From: Streptococcus cuniculi
GTDB lineage: Bacteria > Bacillota > Bacilli > Lactobacillales > Streptococcaceae
Direction: 5' to 3'
Length of the DNA: 64,000 bases
Assembly (NCBI RefSeq): GCF_004570575.1
Contig: NZ_SPPD01000005.1
Span: forward strand, 62,001-126,000
This document shows positions 54,595-63,297 of the stretch, one piece after another (positions within the stretch are counted from its first letter, which is position 1; each line of letters starts with the position of its first letter). Below the pieces are notes generated by a model. The model was given only the letters and a program-made list of their open reading frames with translations, did not search any database and was not told where the DNA came from. The position numbers and the translations under genes are program-made.

Positions 54595-55386
54595 ATGGAA
54601 GTAATAGATTACAAAAATGTAACAGGGCTGGTACATTCAACGGAAAGTTTTGGGGCGGTAGACGGTCCAGGCATCCGTTTTGTGGTGTTCATGCAGGGCT
54701 GTCACATGCGTTGCCAGTATTGCCACAATCCTGACACTTGGGACTTGGTCAATCCTGCGGCAACCGAGCGAACGGCAGAAGATGTGCTCAATGAAGCCAT
54801 TCGCTACAGGGGCTTCTGGGGAAAAGAAGGGGGCATTACCGTATCAGGTGGAGAAGCGACCATTCAGATTGACTTTTTGATTGCCTTGTTTACGCTGGCA
54901 AAAGAAAAGGGGATTCACACGACCCTTGATACTTGTGCTCTTACCTTCCGCAATACTCCTAAGTATTTAGAAAAATACGCTAAGCTCATGGAAGTGACCG
55001 ATTTGGTCTTGCTGGACATCAAGGAAATGAATCCTGACCAGCACCGTTTTGTGACTGGTCACAGCAATAAGACGATTTTAGAATGTGCCCGCTACCTCTC
55101 CGATATCGGTAAGCCTGTCTGGATTCGTCACGTTTTGGTGCCTGATTTGACAGACCGCGATGAAGACTTGGTAGAGTTGGGTCAATTTGTCAAAACCTTG
55201 GCCAATGTTGAGCGCTTTGAAGTTCTTCCTTATCATAATTTGGGTGAATTTAAATGGCGGGAATTGGGTCGACCATATCCATTAGAAGGAACCAAGCCAC
55301 CTACCAAGGCCCGCGTAGAAAATGCCAAAAACCTTATGGATACGGAAAGTTATCAAGACTATCTCAACCGTGTACGGGGGAATTGA
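54595..55386 (+). CDS. pflA: pyruvate formate-lyase-activating enzyme
   Basis: A 263-residue radical SAM enzyme that installs the glycyl radical in pyruvate formate-lyase, enabling mixed-acid fermentation without oxygen. Cluster cysteines Cys36, Cys40 and Cys43 are in CHMRCQYC. Also FGAVDGPGIRFVVF, GGITVSGGEATIQ, LDTCALTF and RHVLVPDLTD are typical. pflB is not adjacent. Monocistronic, followed by repeat copy D. Confidence 0.96.
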   Translation: MEVIDYKNVTGLVHSTESFGAVDGPGIRFVVFMQGCHMRCQYCHNPDTWDLVNPAATERTAEDVLNEAIRYRGFWGKEGGITVSGGEATIQIDFLIALFTLAKEKGIHTTLDTCALTFRNTPKYLEKYAKLMEVTDLVLLDIKEMNPDQHRFVTGHSNKTILECARYLSDIGKPVWIRHVLVPDLTDRDEDLVELGQFVKTLANVERFEVLPYHNLGEFKWRELGRPYPLEGTKPPTKARVENAKNLMDTESYQDYLNRVRGN

Positions 55387-55449
55387 TAGCGTCCGTTCCT
55401 TTCGATATACCTATCTTTTATGGCTTTGTGCTATACAAATGAACGCTAA

Positions 55450-55714
55450 TACTTTTCAAAAATAAAACGAATACCTCGTCAACTCAGCTTGGTAAATTGA
55501 ATTCGAGCTAAGCACTGTGTGAAAAAGACAAATTTCATTGGTTGCTAGACAACCTGCTTCAATTTCCCATTTTCACCTTGTGCTTTTAACGCTCTCATAT
55601 CTTAATGAGTGAAAATCTCCAGTGGAGGTTTTCAGCCTGTTCCCTTAAAGCAGAAAGGAACAGTGTTTTACCTTTGCTTTCATTTCCTAGTCTACTTTTG
55701 ATGTTTATTGAGTA
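55450..55714. mobile_element. MITE-like repeat, copy D (265 bp)
   Basis: Left end TACTTTTCAAAAATAAAACG; right end, reverse complement, TACTCAATAAACATCAAAAG. The ends are more diverged than in copy C. The interior shares GTCAACTCAGCTTGG with copies A-C and TTCGAGCTAAGCACTGTGTG with the 16778-17112 region. No open reading frame. Confidence 0.6.
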
Positions 55715-55715
55715 T

Positions 55716-55752
55716 AAAAATCCTTTCAGAATGGTTTCTGAAAGGATTTTTT
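55716..55752. terminator. bidirectional terminator, pflA side / M3 peptidase
   Basis: AAAAATCCTTTCAGAA-TGGT-TTCTGAAAGGATTTTT, a perfect 16-bp stem with T-runs both ways, 31 nt past the peptidase stop. Confidence 0.92.
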
Positions 55753-55782
55753 GGTAAGTTGAACTGTTTTGATTCTCAAAGA

Positions 55783-57480
55783 CTAGAAGCTCGCGTCATC
55801 CATACTATCCAAGCAGTTGCTTGCTGCCTTGGTGGTTGCTGCAAGGGCACCTTCTTTGAAGGGGGATTCAAGATTTGCGGCTGCAACGACTTGGAGGAAG
55901 GATTTTGTACCACCGAGGTCACAGATACGCAGGTAGTCCTCCCAAGCAGTTTCGTCATGGTCCACCTGCGTGCGTTTCCAAAATTGGAGGGCGCAGACCT
56001 GAGCAAGGGTATAGTCAATGTAGTAGAATGGGCTGGCAAAGATATGGCCTTGACGGTACCAGAAGATACCACGGCTAAGGGCTTCTGATTCAGAGAAATC
56101 ACGGTCAGGAAGGTAGCGTTCTTCCAAACGTTTCCAAGTTGCCTTGCGTTCTGCTGGTGTCATGGTTGGATTTTCGTAAATTTCATGTTGGAAATGATCC
56201 ACAAGAACACCGTATGGCAAGAAGAGAAGGGCACCTGCTAGGTGAGTAAATTTGTATTTGTCTACTTGGTCTTTAAAGAAGCGATCCATCCACGGCCAGG
56301 TCATAAATTCCATGGACATAGAGTGGATTTCACAGGTTTCGTAGGTTGGCCAGATGACCTCAGGGCTTGCAATCCAGCGGGAGCGATAGACTTGGAAGGC
56401 ATGTCCAGCTTCGTGCGTCAAGACATCGATATCACCGCTTGTACCATTGAAGTTGGAGAAGATAAATGGACTCTTGTAGTCAGGAATGTAAGTACAGTAA
56501 CCACCGCTATCTTTTCCAGTTTTTGCGACTAGATCAAGCAGACCATGTTCGATCATGAAGTCGAAAAATTCACCTGTTTCTGTGGATAATTCATGGTACA
56601 TGTTTTGCGCTTCTCCAACGATAAAGTCAGGGTCTCCTTGCGGTGTTGGATTTCCATCAAGAAATTCTAGTGACAAGTCATAGTGTTTGAGACTTGGAAC
56701 TTGAATCCGTTTTGCTTGTCGTTCGCGTAGTTTTTGCACGATTGGTACGACATGCTTGAGGATTTCTTCGCGGTAAACCTTGACCATATCGCGGTTGTAG
56801 TCAAAGCGGTTCATGGCAACATAACCGTACTCCACATAGTCTTTAAAGCCGAGAGTATGGGCAATCTCAGTCCGCACCTTGACCAACTCATCATAAACAC
56901 GGTCAAAATCTGCTTCCTTGCTTGCAAAGTAGGCGGTTGAAGCGTCAGATGACGCCTTGCGAACTTCGCGGTCAGTTGATTGGGCAAATGGTACCATTTG
57001 TGCGAGATTGTAGGTTTGACCTTGGAAGTCAATCTGTGCACCAGCAATCAAGCTATTGTATTGGTCAACGAGGTCATTTTCTTTTTGGAAAAGCGGAATG
57101 GCTTCAGATGAAAAGATTTTCTGCTTGTTTTCAGCTAGCATGAAGAAGGTTTCTGGTAAAAATTCGCTCAATTCTGGGCGGAATGGACACGCAAGAACGG
57201 CTTGATAATAGGCGGTTGTCAACTCTTCAAAGAGGGGGAGATGCTCATTCCAGAACTTGGTTTCTTCGTTATAAAATTCATCATTCATATCGATAGAGTG
57301 ACGAATACTCCAAAGATTCATTTGTGTGTCAATGGTTGCATTGATCTTCGTAATGTTTTTTACGATGTCAAGCGCTTCGTTTGCAGCGGTCGCTTGCTGT
57401 AGCTGTTTTGTCAAGTCTGTCATCTGCTCTTTTATGAGGGCATAATCAGGACGGGTATAGGTATAGTCTGTAAATTTCAT
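55783..57480 (-). CDS. M3-family oligoendopeptidase
   Basis: A 565-residue zinc peptidase. The HExxH motif is in DVLTHEAGHAFQVYRS, with the third ligand in YETCEIHSMSMEFMTW. The shorter length and the SFLQVVAAANLESPF end mark the second streptococcal M3 subfamily, distinct from pepF at the window start. Probably cytosolic (no signal peptide), with a role in peptide turnover. Monocistronic. Confidence 0.93.
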   Translation of the reverse strand: MKFTDYTYTRPDYALIKEQMTDLTKQLQQATAANEALDIVKNITKINATIDTQMNLWSIRHSIDMNDEFYNEETKFWNEHLPLFEELTTAYYQAVLACPFRPELSEFLPETFFMLAENKQKIFSSEAIPLFQKENDLVDQYNSLIAGAQIDFQGQTYNLAQMVPFAQSTDREVRKASSDASTAYFASKEADFDRVYDELVKVRTEIAHTLGFKDYVEYGYVAMNRFDYNRDMVKVYREEILKHVVPIVQKLRERQAKRIQVPSLKHYDLSLEFLDGNPTPQGDPDFIVGEAQNMYHELSTETGEFFDFMIEHGLLDLVAKTGKDSGGYCTYIPDYKSPFIFSNFNGTSGDIDVLTHEAGHAFQVYRSRWIASPEVIWPTYETCEIHSMSMEFMTWPWMDRFFKDQVDKYKFTHLAGALLFLPYGVLVDHFQHEIYENPTMTPAERKATWKRLEERYLPDRDFSESEALSRGIFWYRQGHIFASPFYYIDYTLAQVCALQFWKRTQVDHDETAWEDYLRICDLGGTKSFLQVVAAANLESPFKEGALAATTKAASNCLDSMDDASF

Positions 57481-57620
57481 AGGGTGTTCCTTTCCATTGT
57501 GTTACCTACTATCTTACTCTTTTTGAAAACGTTTTGCAAATTGGGAGTGGAGAATGATTTGCAAGTGTCTGAAAATATGCTAAAATAGAATGGAATAATG
57601 CTTAAAGAGGTAAAAGATAC

Positions 57621-58556
57621 ATGTCTAAATTTTTAGTTTTTGGTCACCAAAATCCAGATACAGATGCGATTGCGTCTTCGTATGGTTGGGCGTATTTGGA
57701 GCGCGAAGCCTTCGGCCGTGATGCAGAAAATGTAGCCTTGGGAACGCCCAATGAAGAAACGGCCTTTGCTTTGGACTACTTTGGTGTCACAGCACCACGC
57801 GTGGTAGAATCTGCAAAAGCAGAAGGCGTGGAGCAGGTCATCTTGACCGACCACAACGAATTTCAACAGTCTATTGTGGACATCAGAGAAGTAGAAGTGG
57901 CTGCGGTCATTGACCACCACCGTGTGGCAAACTTTGAAACAGCAAATCCTCTTTACATGCGCTTAGAGCCAGTTGGATCAGCCTCATCGATCGTTTATCG
58001 TGCCTTCAAAGAAAATGGTCTCACACCGCCAAAAGAAGTGGCAGGCATGCTTTTGTCTGGCTTGATTTCAGATACACTTCTTCTTAAATCACCAACGACG
58101 CATGCGAGCGATCCGCAAGTGGCTGCAGAATTGGCAGAAATCGCAGGGGTTAACTTGGAAGAATACGGTCTTGCTATGTTGAAAGCAGGTACAAACCTTG
58201 CTAGCAAGACAGCAGATGAATTGATTGATATTGATGCCAAGACCTTTGAACTAAATGGCCATGCCGTTCGGGTAGCGCAGGTCAACACGGTTGATATTGC
58301 AGAAGTCTTGGAACGCCAAGCAGAAATTGAAGCAGCGATTGAACAAGCAAGTAGCGAAAATGGCTATTCAGACTTTGTCTTGATGATTACAGATATCGTC
58401 AACTCAAACTCGGAAATCCTTGCGCTTGGTCAAAACATGGACAAGGTGGAAGCAGCCTTTAACTTCGTCCTTGAAAACAACCATGCCTTTCTGGCAGGCG
58501 CTGTTTCTCGTAAAAAACAAGTGGTTCCACAATTAACAGAAAGTTTTGGGAATTAA
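57621..58556 (+). CDS. ppaC: manganese-dependent inorganic pyrophosphatase
   Basis: A 311-residue family II pyrophosphatase of the DHH superfamily that hydrolyses PPi. Motifs: [14 protein letters not shown] (metal ligands), ILTDHNE, and the DHH motif in [10 protein letters not shown], plus the C-terminal [10 protein letters not shown] (phosphate-binding SRKxQ). RBS AAGAGG. No regulatory CBS pair is inserted. Ends at a strong terminator. Confidence 0.98.
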   Translation: MSKFLVFGHQNPDTDAIASSYGWAYLEREAFGRDAENVALGTPNEETAFALDYFGVTAPRVVESAKAEGVEQVILTDHNEFQQSIVDIREVEVAAVIDHHRVANFETANPLYMRLEPVGSASSIVYRAFKENGLTPPKEVAGMLLSGLISDTLLLKSPTTHASDPQVAAELAEIAGVNLEEYGLAMLKAGTNLASKTADELIDIDAKTFELNGHAVRVAQVNTVDIAEVLERQAEIEAAIEQASSENGYSDFVLMITDIVNSNSEILALGQNMDKVEAAFNFVLENNHAFLAGAVSRKKQVVPQLTESFGN

Positions 58557-58571
58557 GCTAGGAAATCAACG

Positions 58572-58603
58572 AAGCCCTATTTGGTAGACCAAATAGGGCT
58601 TTT
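58572..58603 (+). terminator. ppaC terminator
   Basis: 13-bp perfect stem AAGCCCTATTTGG/CCAAATAGGGCTT with a 4-nt loop and TTTT, 15 nt after the stop. Confidence 0.93.
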
Positions 58604-58607
58604 CCTG

Positions 58608-58622
58608 TGGTATAATAATCTC
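58608..58622 (+). promoter_or_regulatory. extended -10 box 6 nt before the DUF1803 start
   Basis: TGGTATAAT at 58608-58616, then six bases and ATG 58623. It lies only 5 nt after the ppaC terminator T-run. No ribosome site; a leaderless transcript is predicted. Confidence 0.65.
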
Positions 58623-59279
58623 ATGATTAAAGTATATCATCCTAGTAAGTTAACCCGCTCACGTTTTTTTCAGGACTTGATTCAGTATTTGGATCAGCAT
58701 AGCGATGTGACCCTGCGGCAGATAAAAAAAGAATTTGCTACAGTCGCAACTGTCGACCGGCAATTGGACCGCTTTATCCAAGCGGGTTATATTCGCAGGC
58801 AGGATCGCCGCTATACAAATGCTTTTTCTTGCTTGACCAGCCTAGAGGACTTGACCCTAGACCAAGAAATCTTTGTTGAGACGTCCAGTCCTGTTTTTGA
58901 GGAATTAAGCCATGCGACCTTTAGGGTTGCAACAAGCAATTCCACCAACAAGGTCATCATCGAGGAAGAAGTCGATGCGCTTCGGGAGCGCTTGACCTTG
59001 TCGTCTTATTTTTACAAGTTGTCCAATCACCTTCCCTTATCAGGGGAGCAAGAGGTTCTTTATCAGCTCTTAGGCGATGTCAATCAGGACTATGCAATGA
59101 AGTATATGACCACTTTTTTATTAAAATTTGCACGGAAAGAAAGGGTCATCCAACGGCGGATAGATATTTTTGTCCAAGCCTTAGAAATCCTAGGCTTTAT
59201 CAAAGAAATCGATGCGCAGACCTATGGTCTGACGATGGACTTGGATAAGGAAAAGCTTGTCTTTCGGGCGATAAAATAA
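58623..59279 (+). CDS. DUF1803 domain protein
   Basis: A 218-residue cytosolic protein with an N-terminal winged-helix-like region (LTRSRFFQDLIQYLDQHSDV, TLRQIKKEFATVATVDRQLD split across residues 8-47). The rest is helical; it fits the streptococcal DUF1803 family. The DNA-binding-like N-terminus is noted but no function is known. ATG 58623 is preferred; an in-frame ATG at 58581 lies inside the ppaC terminator, upstream of the -10 box. Confidence 0.8.
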   Translation: MIKVYHPSKLTRSRFFQDLIQYLDQHSDVTLRQIKKEFATVATVDRQLDRFIQAGYIRRQDRRYTNAFSCLTSLEDLTLDQEIFVETSSPVFEELSHATFRVATSNSTNKVIIEEEVDALRERLTLSSYFYKLSNHLPLSGEQEVLYQLLGDVNQDYAMKYMTTFLLKFARKERVIQRRIDIFVQALEILGFIKEIDAQTYGLTMDLDKEKLVFRAIK

Positions 59280-59307
59280 GAAGTTGAGCAGGGCTCGACT
59301 TCTTTTT
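59278..59307. terminator. terminator between convergent DUF1803 and DUF2974 genes
   Basis: AAGAAGTTGAG/CTCGACTTCTT (one G-T pair), then TTT. Confidence 0.85.
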
Positions 59308-59312
59308 CTAAT

Positions 59313-60479
59313 TTATTCTTCTTTATCTTTATTTGTCAAACTTTGAAACCACTGGTTGACCTTGTCGTAAGGCGTTGTTAGGGCTTCTTTCCAGATTTGA
59401 TAGCGGGTGTCAATCAGGCGGCGAAAGAGCTTGTCTAGCATGTCTTTTTCTGCGTCGGTCAGGTTTTGTTGCTGTTGCATGAGGAGGCTGATTTTTTTCG
59501 GTGTGTCAACGGTAAAATCGTTGAGTCGCTCAATGCCTGCATCGATGAACATGCCAAAGAGGAGGTCAAAGAAGCGCTTGAGTTCTTCGTCATTGAGGCT
59601 AGCTGTCCATGTTTTTAAGGTTTCGTCAACCTGAATGCTATTTTCTGTCAGGGCAGGCGCAAGTTTGAAATCATGTCCTTCTACTTCCCAAGAAAAGCTG
59701 ATATGCTGGAGTAGGCCAAAGGCCTTGCTTTCGACAATTTCTGCATTGTCAGGCGTTTCAAGGAGCATGCCGACAATGGAGTTTTGCGGGATAATCGGCT
59801 GAATGCGGTCTTTGATGGCTTGGTAGCCGCTTGATGCGATGACAGATGGATGCACACCCGGTGAATCATAGGCGATAATCTGGGCAATCCGTTCTTGGTA
59901 GGCGCTAGCCACGTGACTACTTGCATAAATCGCCAGATTGCCACCTTTAGAATGGCCAGCCACGTAGACCGTCTGCGTAGACATGTCCATGATTTGTTGG
60001 AGGTACTCAGTTGCCGATTGTTGGGCGGGGATTTCTGCCATATAGGTCATGTGGAAATCCTCTTTCCAGCCGATAATGGTGTCATCTGTTCCCCTGAAAA
60101 TGGTGACCAACTTGTCTTGACCGACCTTGTAGGTCAGGGCCGCAAATTGTTTTTCTTCTCCCTTGTCATAGTCGTCAATAAAGGCAAAGACCTTGATCGC
60201 TTTGAAGCGTTTTGCATCTTTAAGGAGTTGGAGCAGCTGGATTCGTTCAGGGGTAATCGTGACCGAAAGATTGGGTGTATCTCCGTGATAGAGTGCTTCA
60301 AATTGCGTAGCGACATGATCTAGTCGAGTGGCTTTTTCGGTGGTAAAGTCAGGTGCCACCAAGTCATTAAAGGGCAGGTAGGCAATTTCTGTCAAGGCTA
60401 GAATATCCAAGCGGTTGAGCGGTAAATCATAAAAATCCTGATAAGCTACTTCTTCAATATAATTCAGCAAGTTAGGCAT
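59313..60479 (-). CDS. DUF2974 alpha/beta-hydrolase-like protein
   Basis: A 388-residue lipase-class-3-like hydrolase. Oxyanion region IFRGTDDTIIGW (about 127-138) and the nucleophile elbow GHSKGGN with Ser177. A possible catalytic Asp is in AYDSPGVHPS and a His in EGHDFKLAP. No signal peptide, so it is cytosolic. Substrate unknown; the DUF2974/Mbeg1-like family is uncharacterised in bacteria. Monocistronic. Confidence 0.85.
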   Translation of the reverse strand: MPNLLNYIEEVAYQDFYDLPLNRLDILALTEIAYLPFNDLVAPDFTTEKATRLDHVATQFEALYHGDTPNLSVTITPERIQLLQLLKDAKRFKAIKVFAFIDDYDKGEEKQFAALTYKVGQDKLVTIFRGTDDTIIGWKEDFHMTYMAEIPAQQSATEYLQQIMDMSTQTVYVAGHSKGGNLAIYASSHVASAYQERIAQIIAYDSPGVHPSVIASSGYQAIKDRIQPIIPQNSIVGMLLETPDNAEIVESKAFGLLQHISFSWEVEGHDFKLAPALTENSIQVDETLKTWTASLNDEELKRFFDLLFGMFIDAGIERLNDFTVDTPKKISLLMQQQQNLTDAEKDMLDKLFRRLIDTRYQIWKEALTTPYDKVNQWFQSLTNKDKEE

Positions 60480-60689
60480 GTGTCACTCCTATAAGTTTAT
60501 TGGCATTATTATATCGCAAGGGCAGAAAAAGCACAACTACTATGGTAGGGAAGACTGAATCTAGAAAGGAAAGGCAAGAGGTGGTGAATATGACAAAAAT
60601 GAAAATGTTAGAAAGAAATCGCAGATTGTAGCTCTTTTTAGCGGTAAAATAGCGTATAATGGAGAATATAAAAGAAAGGAAGTGGGAAC

Positions 60690-61376
60690 ATGAAGCAGAA
60701 AATCTTGATTGTCGAAGATGACGTGGTGATTCGTCAACTGGTCGCTAAACATCTTCGGAATTGGAATTATGAAGTGGCTGAGAGTGAGGATTTTCAGCGT
60801 ATTTTGGAGCAGGTAGAGGATTTTCAACCGCATTTGATTCTAATGGATATTGGGCTTCCGTTCTTTAATGGCTATTATTGGTGCCAAGAGATTCGCAAGG
60901 TTTCAAGCGTTCCGATTCTCTTTCTTTCCTCGCGGGACCAGCCCATGGATATTGTTATGGCGATTAATCTAGGCGGTGATGATTATGTGACCAAGCCCTT
61001 TGATATGACGGTGTTACTGGCCAAGGTTCAAAGTTTGCTACGGAGAACCTATGATTTCTTGGGGGAGCAGACGGTACTGACATTTGGAGCGATTCGTTTG
61101 GATTTAAAAAGTATGCAGGTCAGCTATGATGGGCTGACCGAGGAGCTGACCAAAAATGAATTTCAGATTTTAAGAATTTTATTTGAGAGGTCACAGGCCA
61201 TTGTCAGCCGAGAAGAATTGATGAAAGAATTGTGGAACAGCGATTTATTTATCGATGATAATACCTTGACAGTCAATGTCGGGCGTCTGCGGCGCAAATT
61301 AGCAGATATGGGTTTGCAGAACTTGATTGTGAGCAAAAAAGGAATTGGCTATGGATTGGTGAAGCATGATAACTAA
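60690..61376 (+). CDS. OmpR-family response regulator (BceR-type)
   Basis: A 228-residue regulator. Receiver domain residues 1-120 has phospho-acceptor Asp53 (LILMDIGLPFF) and switch Lys in DYVTKPFD. The C-terminal winged helix (TKNEFQILRILFERSQAIVS...TVNVGRLRRKL) resembles BceR/GraR. -10 TATAAT at 60655-60660 and RBS AAAGGAAG. Overlaps the kinase gene by 11 nt. Confidence 0.94.
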   Translation: MKQKILIVEDDVVIRQLVAKHLRNWNYEVAESEDFQRILEQVEDFQPHLILMDIGLPFFNGYYWCQEIRKVSSVPILFLSSRDQPMDIVMAINLGGDDYVTKPFDMTVLLAKVQSLLRRTYDFLGEQTVLTFGAIRLDLKSMQVSYDGLTEELTKNEFQILRILFERSQAIVSREELMKELWNSDLFIDDNTLTVNVGRLRRKLADMGLQNLIVSKKGIGYGLVKHDN

Positions 61377-62349
61377 AAGACAGGTTGGCTTTTTTATCAG
61401 ACAGTGGCTTCTAACACGCTGGATCTTTCTAGTAGGAGTGCTTGGCTTTCTAGGCTTGATTGGCGGTATGAGCGCCCTTTTTCGTGTGGAAATGGCCTTG
61501 GTTGCCTATACCAGCCTCTTACTCATGGGGATTGGCATCGTGGTTTTCGCTGTTGATGTGATAAAGGAATGGACGAAGTATAGGCGGGTAGAGCGCAAAG
61601 AAGGGCTTGTGAGCGGAACGGCAGCGGAGCTCATCTTGCAAGAGCGGATAGGAGAGTTAGAAGAAACCTTGAAAGCAAGGCGGGACCAGGATCGAGCACA
61701 GCAGAGCGAATTTCAGGACTACTACACCTTGTGGGCCCATCAGATGAAAATTCCCATTGCAGCTAGTCAACTCTTGGTTGGCGACTTGCCAACCAGCAAG
61801 GAAAAACAGGCCTTGGAGCGGGAATTGTTTAAGATTGAGCAGTATACAGGTTTGGTTTTAAATTACCTGCGGTTGCAATCCTTTCATGAGGACTTAGTCG
61901 TAGAGCGTCAATCGTTGGATGTTCTCGTGCGGCAGGTGGTCAAGAAATTTTCGATTTTCTTTATTCAACAAAAGACAGAACTGCGCTTGGAAGAGTTGAA
62001 TCTTATGATTGCAACGGACAAGAAATGGCTTAGCTTGTTGCTGGAGCAATTTATTTCAAATGCCATCAAGTACACAGCAGGTGGGCAGATTTGGATTTAC
62101 TTGGACGGTGATGAGTTGGTCATTCAAGATACGGGTATCGGCATTTCCAAAAGTGATATGGAGAGGATTTTTGCTCGTGGTTTTTCAGGCTATAATGGTC
62201 GCATTTCCCAGCAATCCTCTGGACTTGGGCTTTATTTAGCGCAAGGCATTAGTGAAAAACTAGGCATGACCTTTTCTCTAACATCGGAAGTAGGAACAGG
62301 GACCCAAGTCCGCATTTCCCTAGAAGAAGAAAGGCTCGTGATTGACTAG
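61366..62349 (+). CDS. intramembrane-sensing histidine kinase (BceS-type)
   Basis: A 327-residue kinase with two N-terminal transmembrane helices (about 19-35 and 43-63) separated by only a few extracytoplasmic residues. It therefore probably senses via its partner transporter. H-box His125 in WAHQMKIP, N-box EQFISNAIKYT, G-boxes DTGIGIS and SSGLGLYLAQG. This is the BceS/GraS class that detects peptide antibiotics through a BceAB exporter, here encoded next. Confidence 0.93.
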   Translation: MITKRQVGFFIRQWLLTRWIFLVGVLGFLGLIGGMSALFRVEMALVAYTSLLLMGIGIVVFAVDVIKEWTKYRRVERKEGLVSGTAAELILQERIGELEETLKARRDQDRAQQSEFQDYYTLWAHQMKIPIAASQLLVGDLPTSKEKQALERELFKIEQYTGLVLNYLRLQSFHEDLVVERQSLDVLVRQVVKKFSIFFIQQKTELRLEELNLMIATDKKWLSLLLEQFISNAIKYTAGGQIWIYLDGDELVIQDTGIGISKSDMERIFARGFSGYNGRISQQSSGLGLYLAQGISEKLGMTFSLTSEVGTGTQVRISLEEERLVID

Positions 62350-62354
62350 CCAAT

Positions 62355-62422
62355 CTTACAAGAATGTAAGGTAAATGTGAGGTAAAGCTAAGGTAGGCAG
62401 GTGTGAAATAGAGTATGATAAT
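62355..62422 (+). promoter_or_regulatory. bceAB-type promoter with three 11-bp-spaced direct repeats
   Basis: TAAGGTA (62367-62373), TGAGGTA (62378-62384) and TAAGGTA (62389-62395), each exactly 11 bp apart. They lie just upstream of the expected -35 of a TATGATAAT -10 region (62414-62422). A perfect dyad CTTACA-N4-TGTAAG (62355-62370) overlaps the first repeat. OmpR-type regulators bind such phased heptamers. The leader to 62538 is ~110 nt without a clear terminator. Confidence 0.65.
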
Positions 62423-62537
62423 GAGTGTAAAGAGGGCGATGTGCCCTTTAGAAAATGATTCGTCTGCTTGGAGAAAGTCAATATCAGCGGAAGAGGCTAA
62501 TGTTTGATGAATCCCAAGGAGTACAAGGAGGTTTATT

Positions 62538-63296
62538 ATGGTATTGCTCGACGTTCAACACGTACAGAAAGTCTATCAGACACGCTTTTTGGCCAATCAG
62601 GTGGAGGCGCTAAAAGACATTCATTTTACTGTGGAAAAGGGTGAATATGTGGCTATCATGGGCGAATCGGGGTCAGGAAAATCAACCCTGCTCAATATTT
62701 TGGCCATGCTGGACAAGCCGACCCAAGGCAAGGTCTTCTTGAATGGGGTGAACACCCAAACGATTAAAAATAAGGACGCCTCTGCCTTTCGCAGGGAGAA
62801 GCTGGGCTTTGTCTTTCAGGATTTTAACCTGCTAGACACCTTATCGGTCAAGGACAATGTCTTGTTGCCCTTGGTACTCTCCCGCGTTCCGATTCACGAG
62901 ATGAACAAGCGCCAGCTTGAGGTGCTGAACAGCTTGGGTATTGCGACCTTAAAGGACAAGATGCCCTATGAGATCTCAGGCGGTCAGCAGCAGCGGGTAG
63001 CGGTGGCGCGTGCGATTATCACACAGCCAGAAATCTTGCTGGCAGATGAGCCAACAGGAGCGCTTGATTCTAAGTCTTCTGCAACCTTACTGGATATTTT
63101 TGACCAAATCAATGAAATGGGGCAGACCCTGCTCATGGTGACCCATTCGACCACAGCAGCCAGCCGCGCCAAACGTGTCCTCTTTATCAAGGACGGCATG
63201 CTCTACAATCAGATTTTCCGAGGAGACAGAACCTCACAGGAGATGTTCCAGCTTATTTCAGACACACTGACATTGATGGCGAATCGAGGTGAGTAG
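62538..63296 (+). CDS. BceA-type ABC transporter ATPase
   Basis: A 252-residue ATP-binding subunit of the peptide-7 exporter (MacB/LolD-like) family. Walker A GESGSGKST (42-50), Q-loop FVFQDFNLLD, signature ISGGQQQR, Walker B ILLADEPTGALDS and H-loop VTHSTTAA. Pairs with the permease starting 1 nt later. Expected to confer bacitracin, lantibiotic or similar peptide resistance and to signal to the adjacent kinase. Confidence 0.94.
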   Translation: MVLLDVQHVQKVYQTRFLANQVEALKDIHFTVEKGEYVAIMGESGSGKSTLLNILAMLDKPTQGKVFLNGVNTQTIKNKDASAFRREKLGFVFQDFNLLDTLSVKDNVLLPLVLSRVPIHEMNKRQLEVLNSLGIATLKDKMPYEISGGQQQRVAVARAIITQPEILLADEPTGALDSKSSATLLDIFDQINEMGQTLLMVTHSTTAASRAKRVLFIKDGMLYNQIFRGDRTSQEMFQLISDTLTLMANRGE

Positions 63297-63297
63297 T

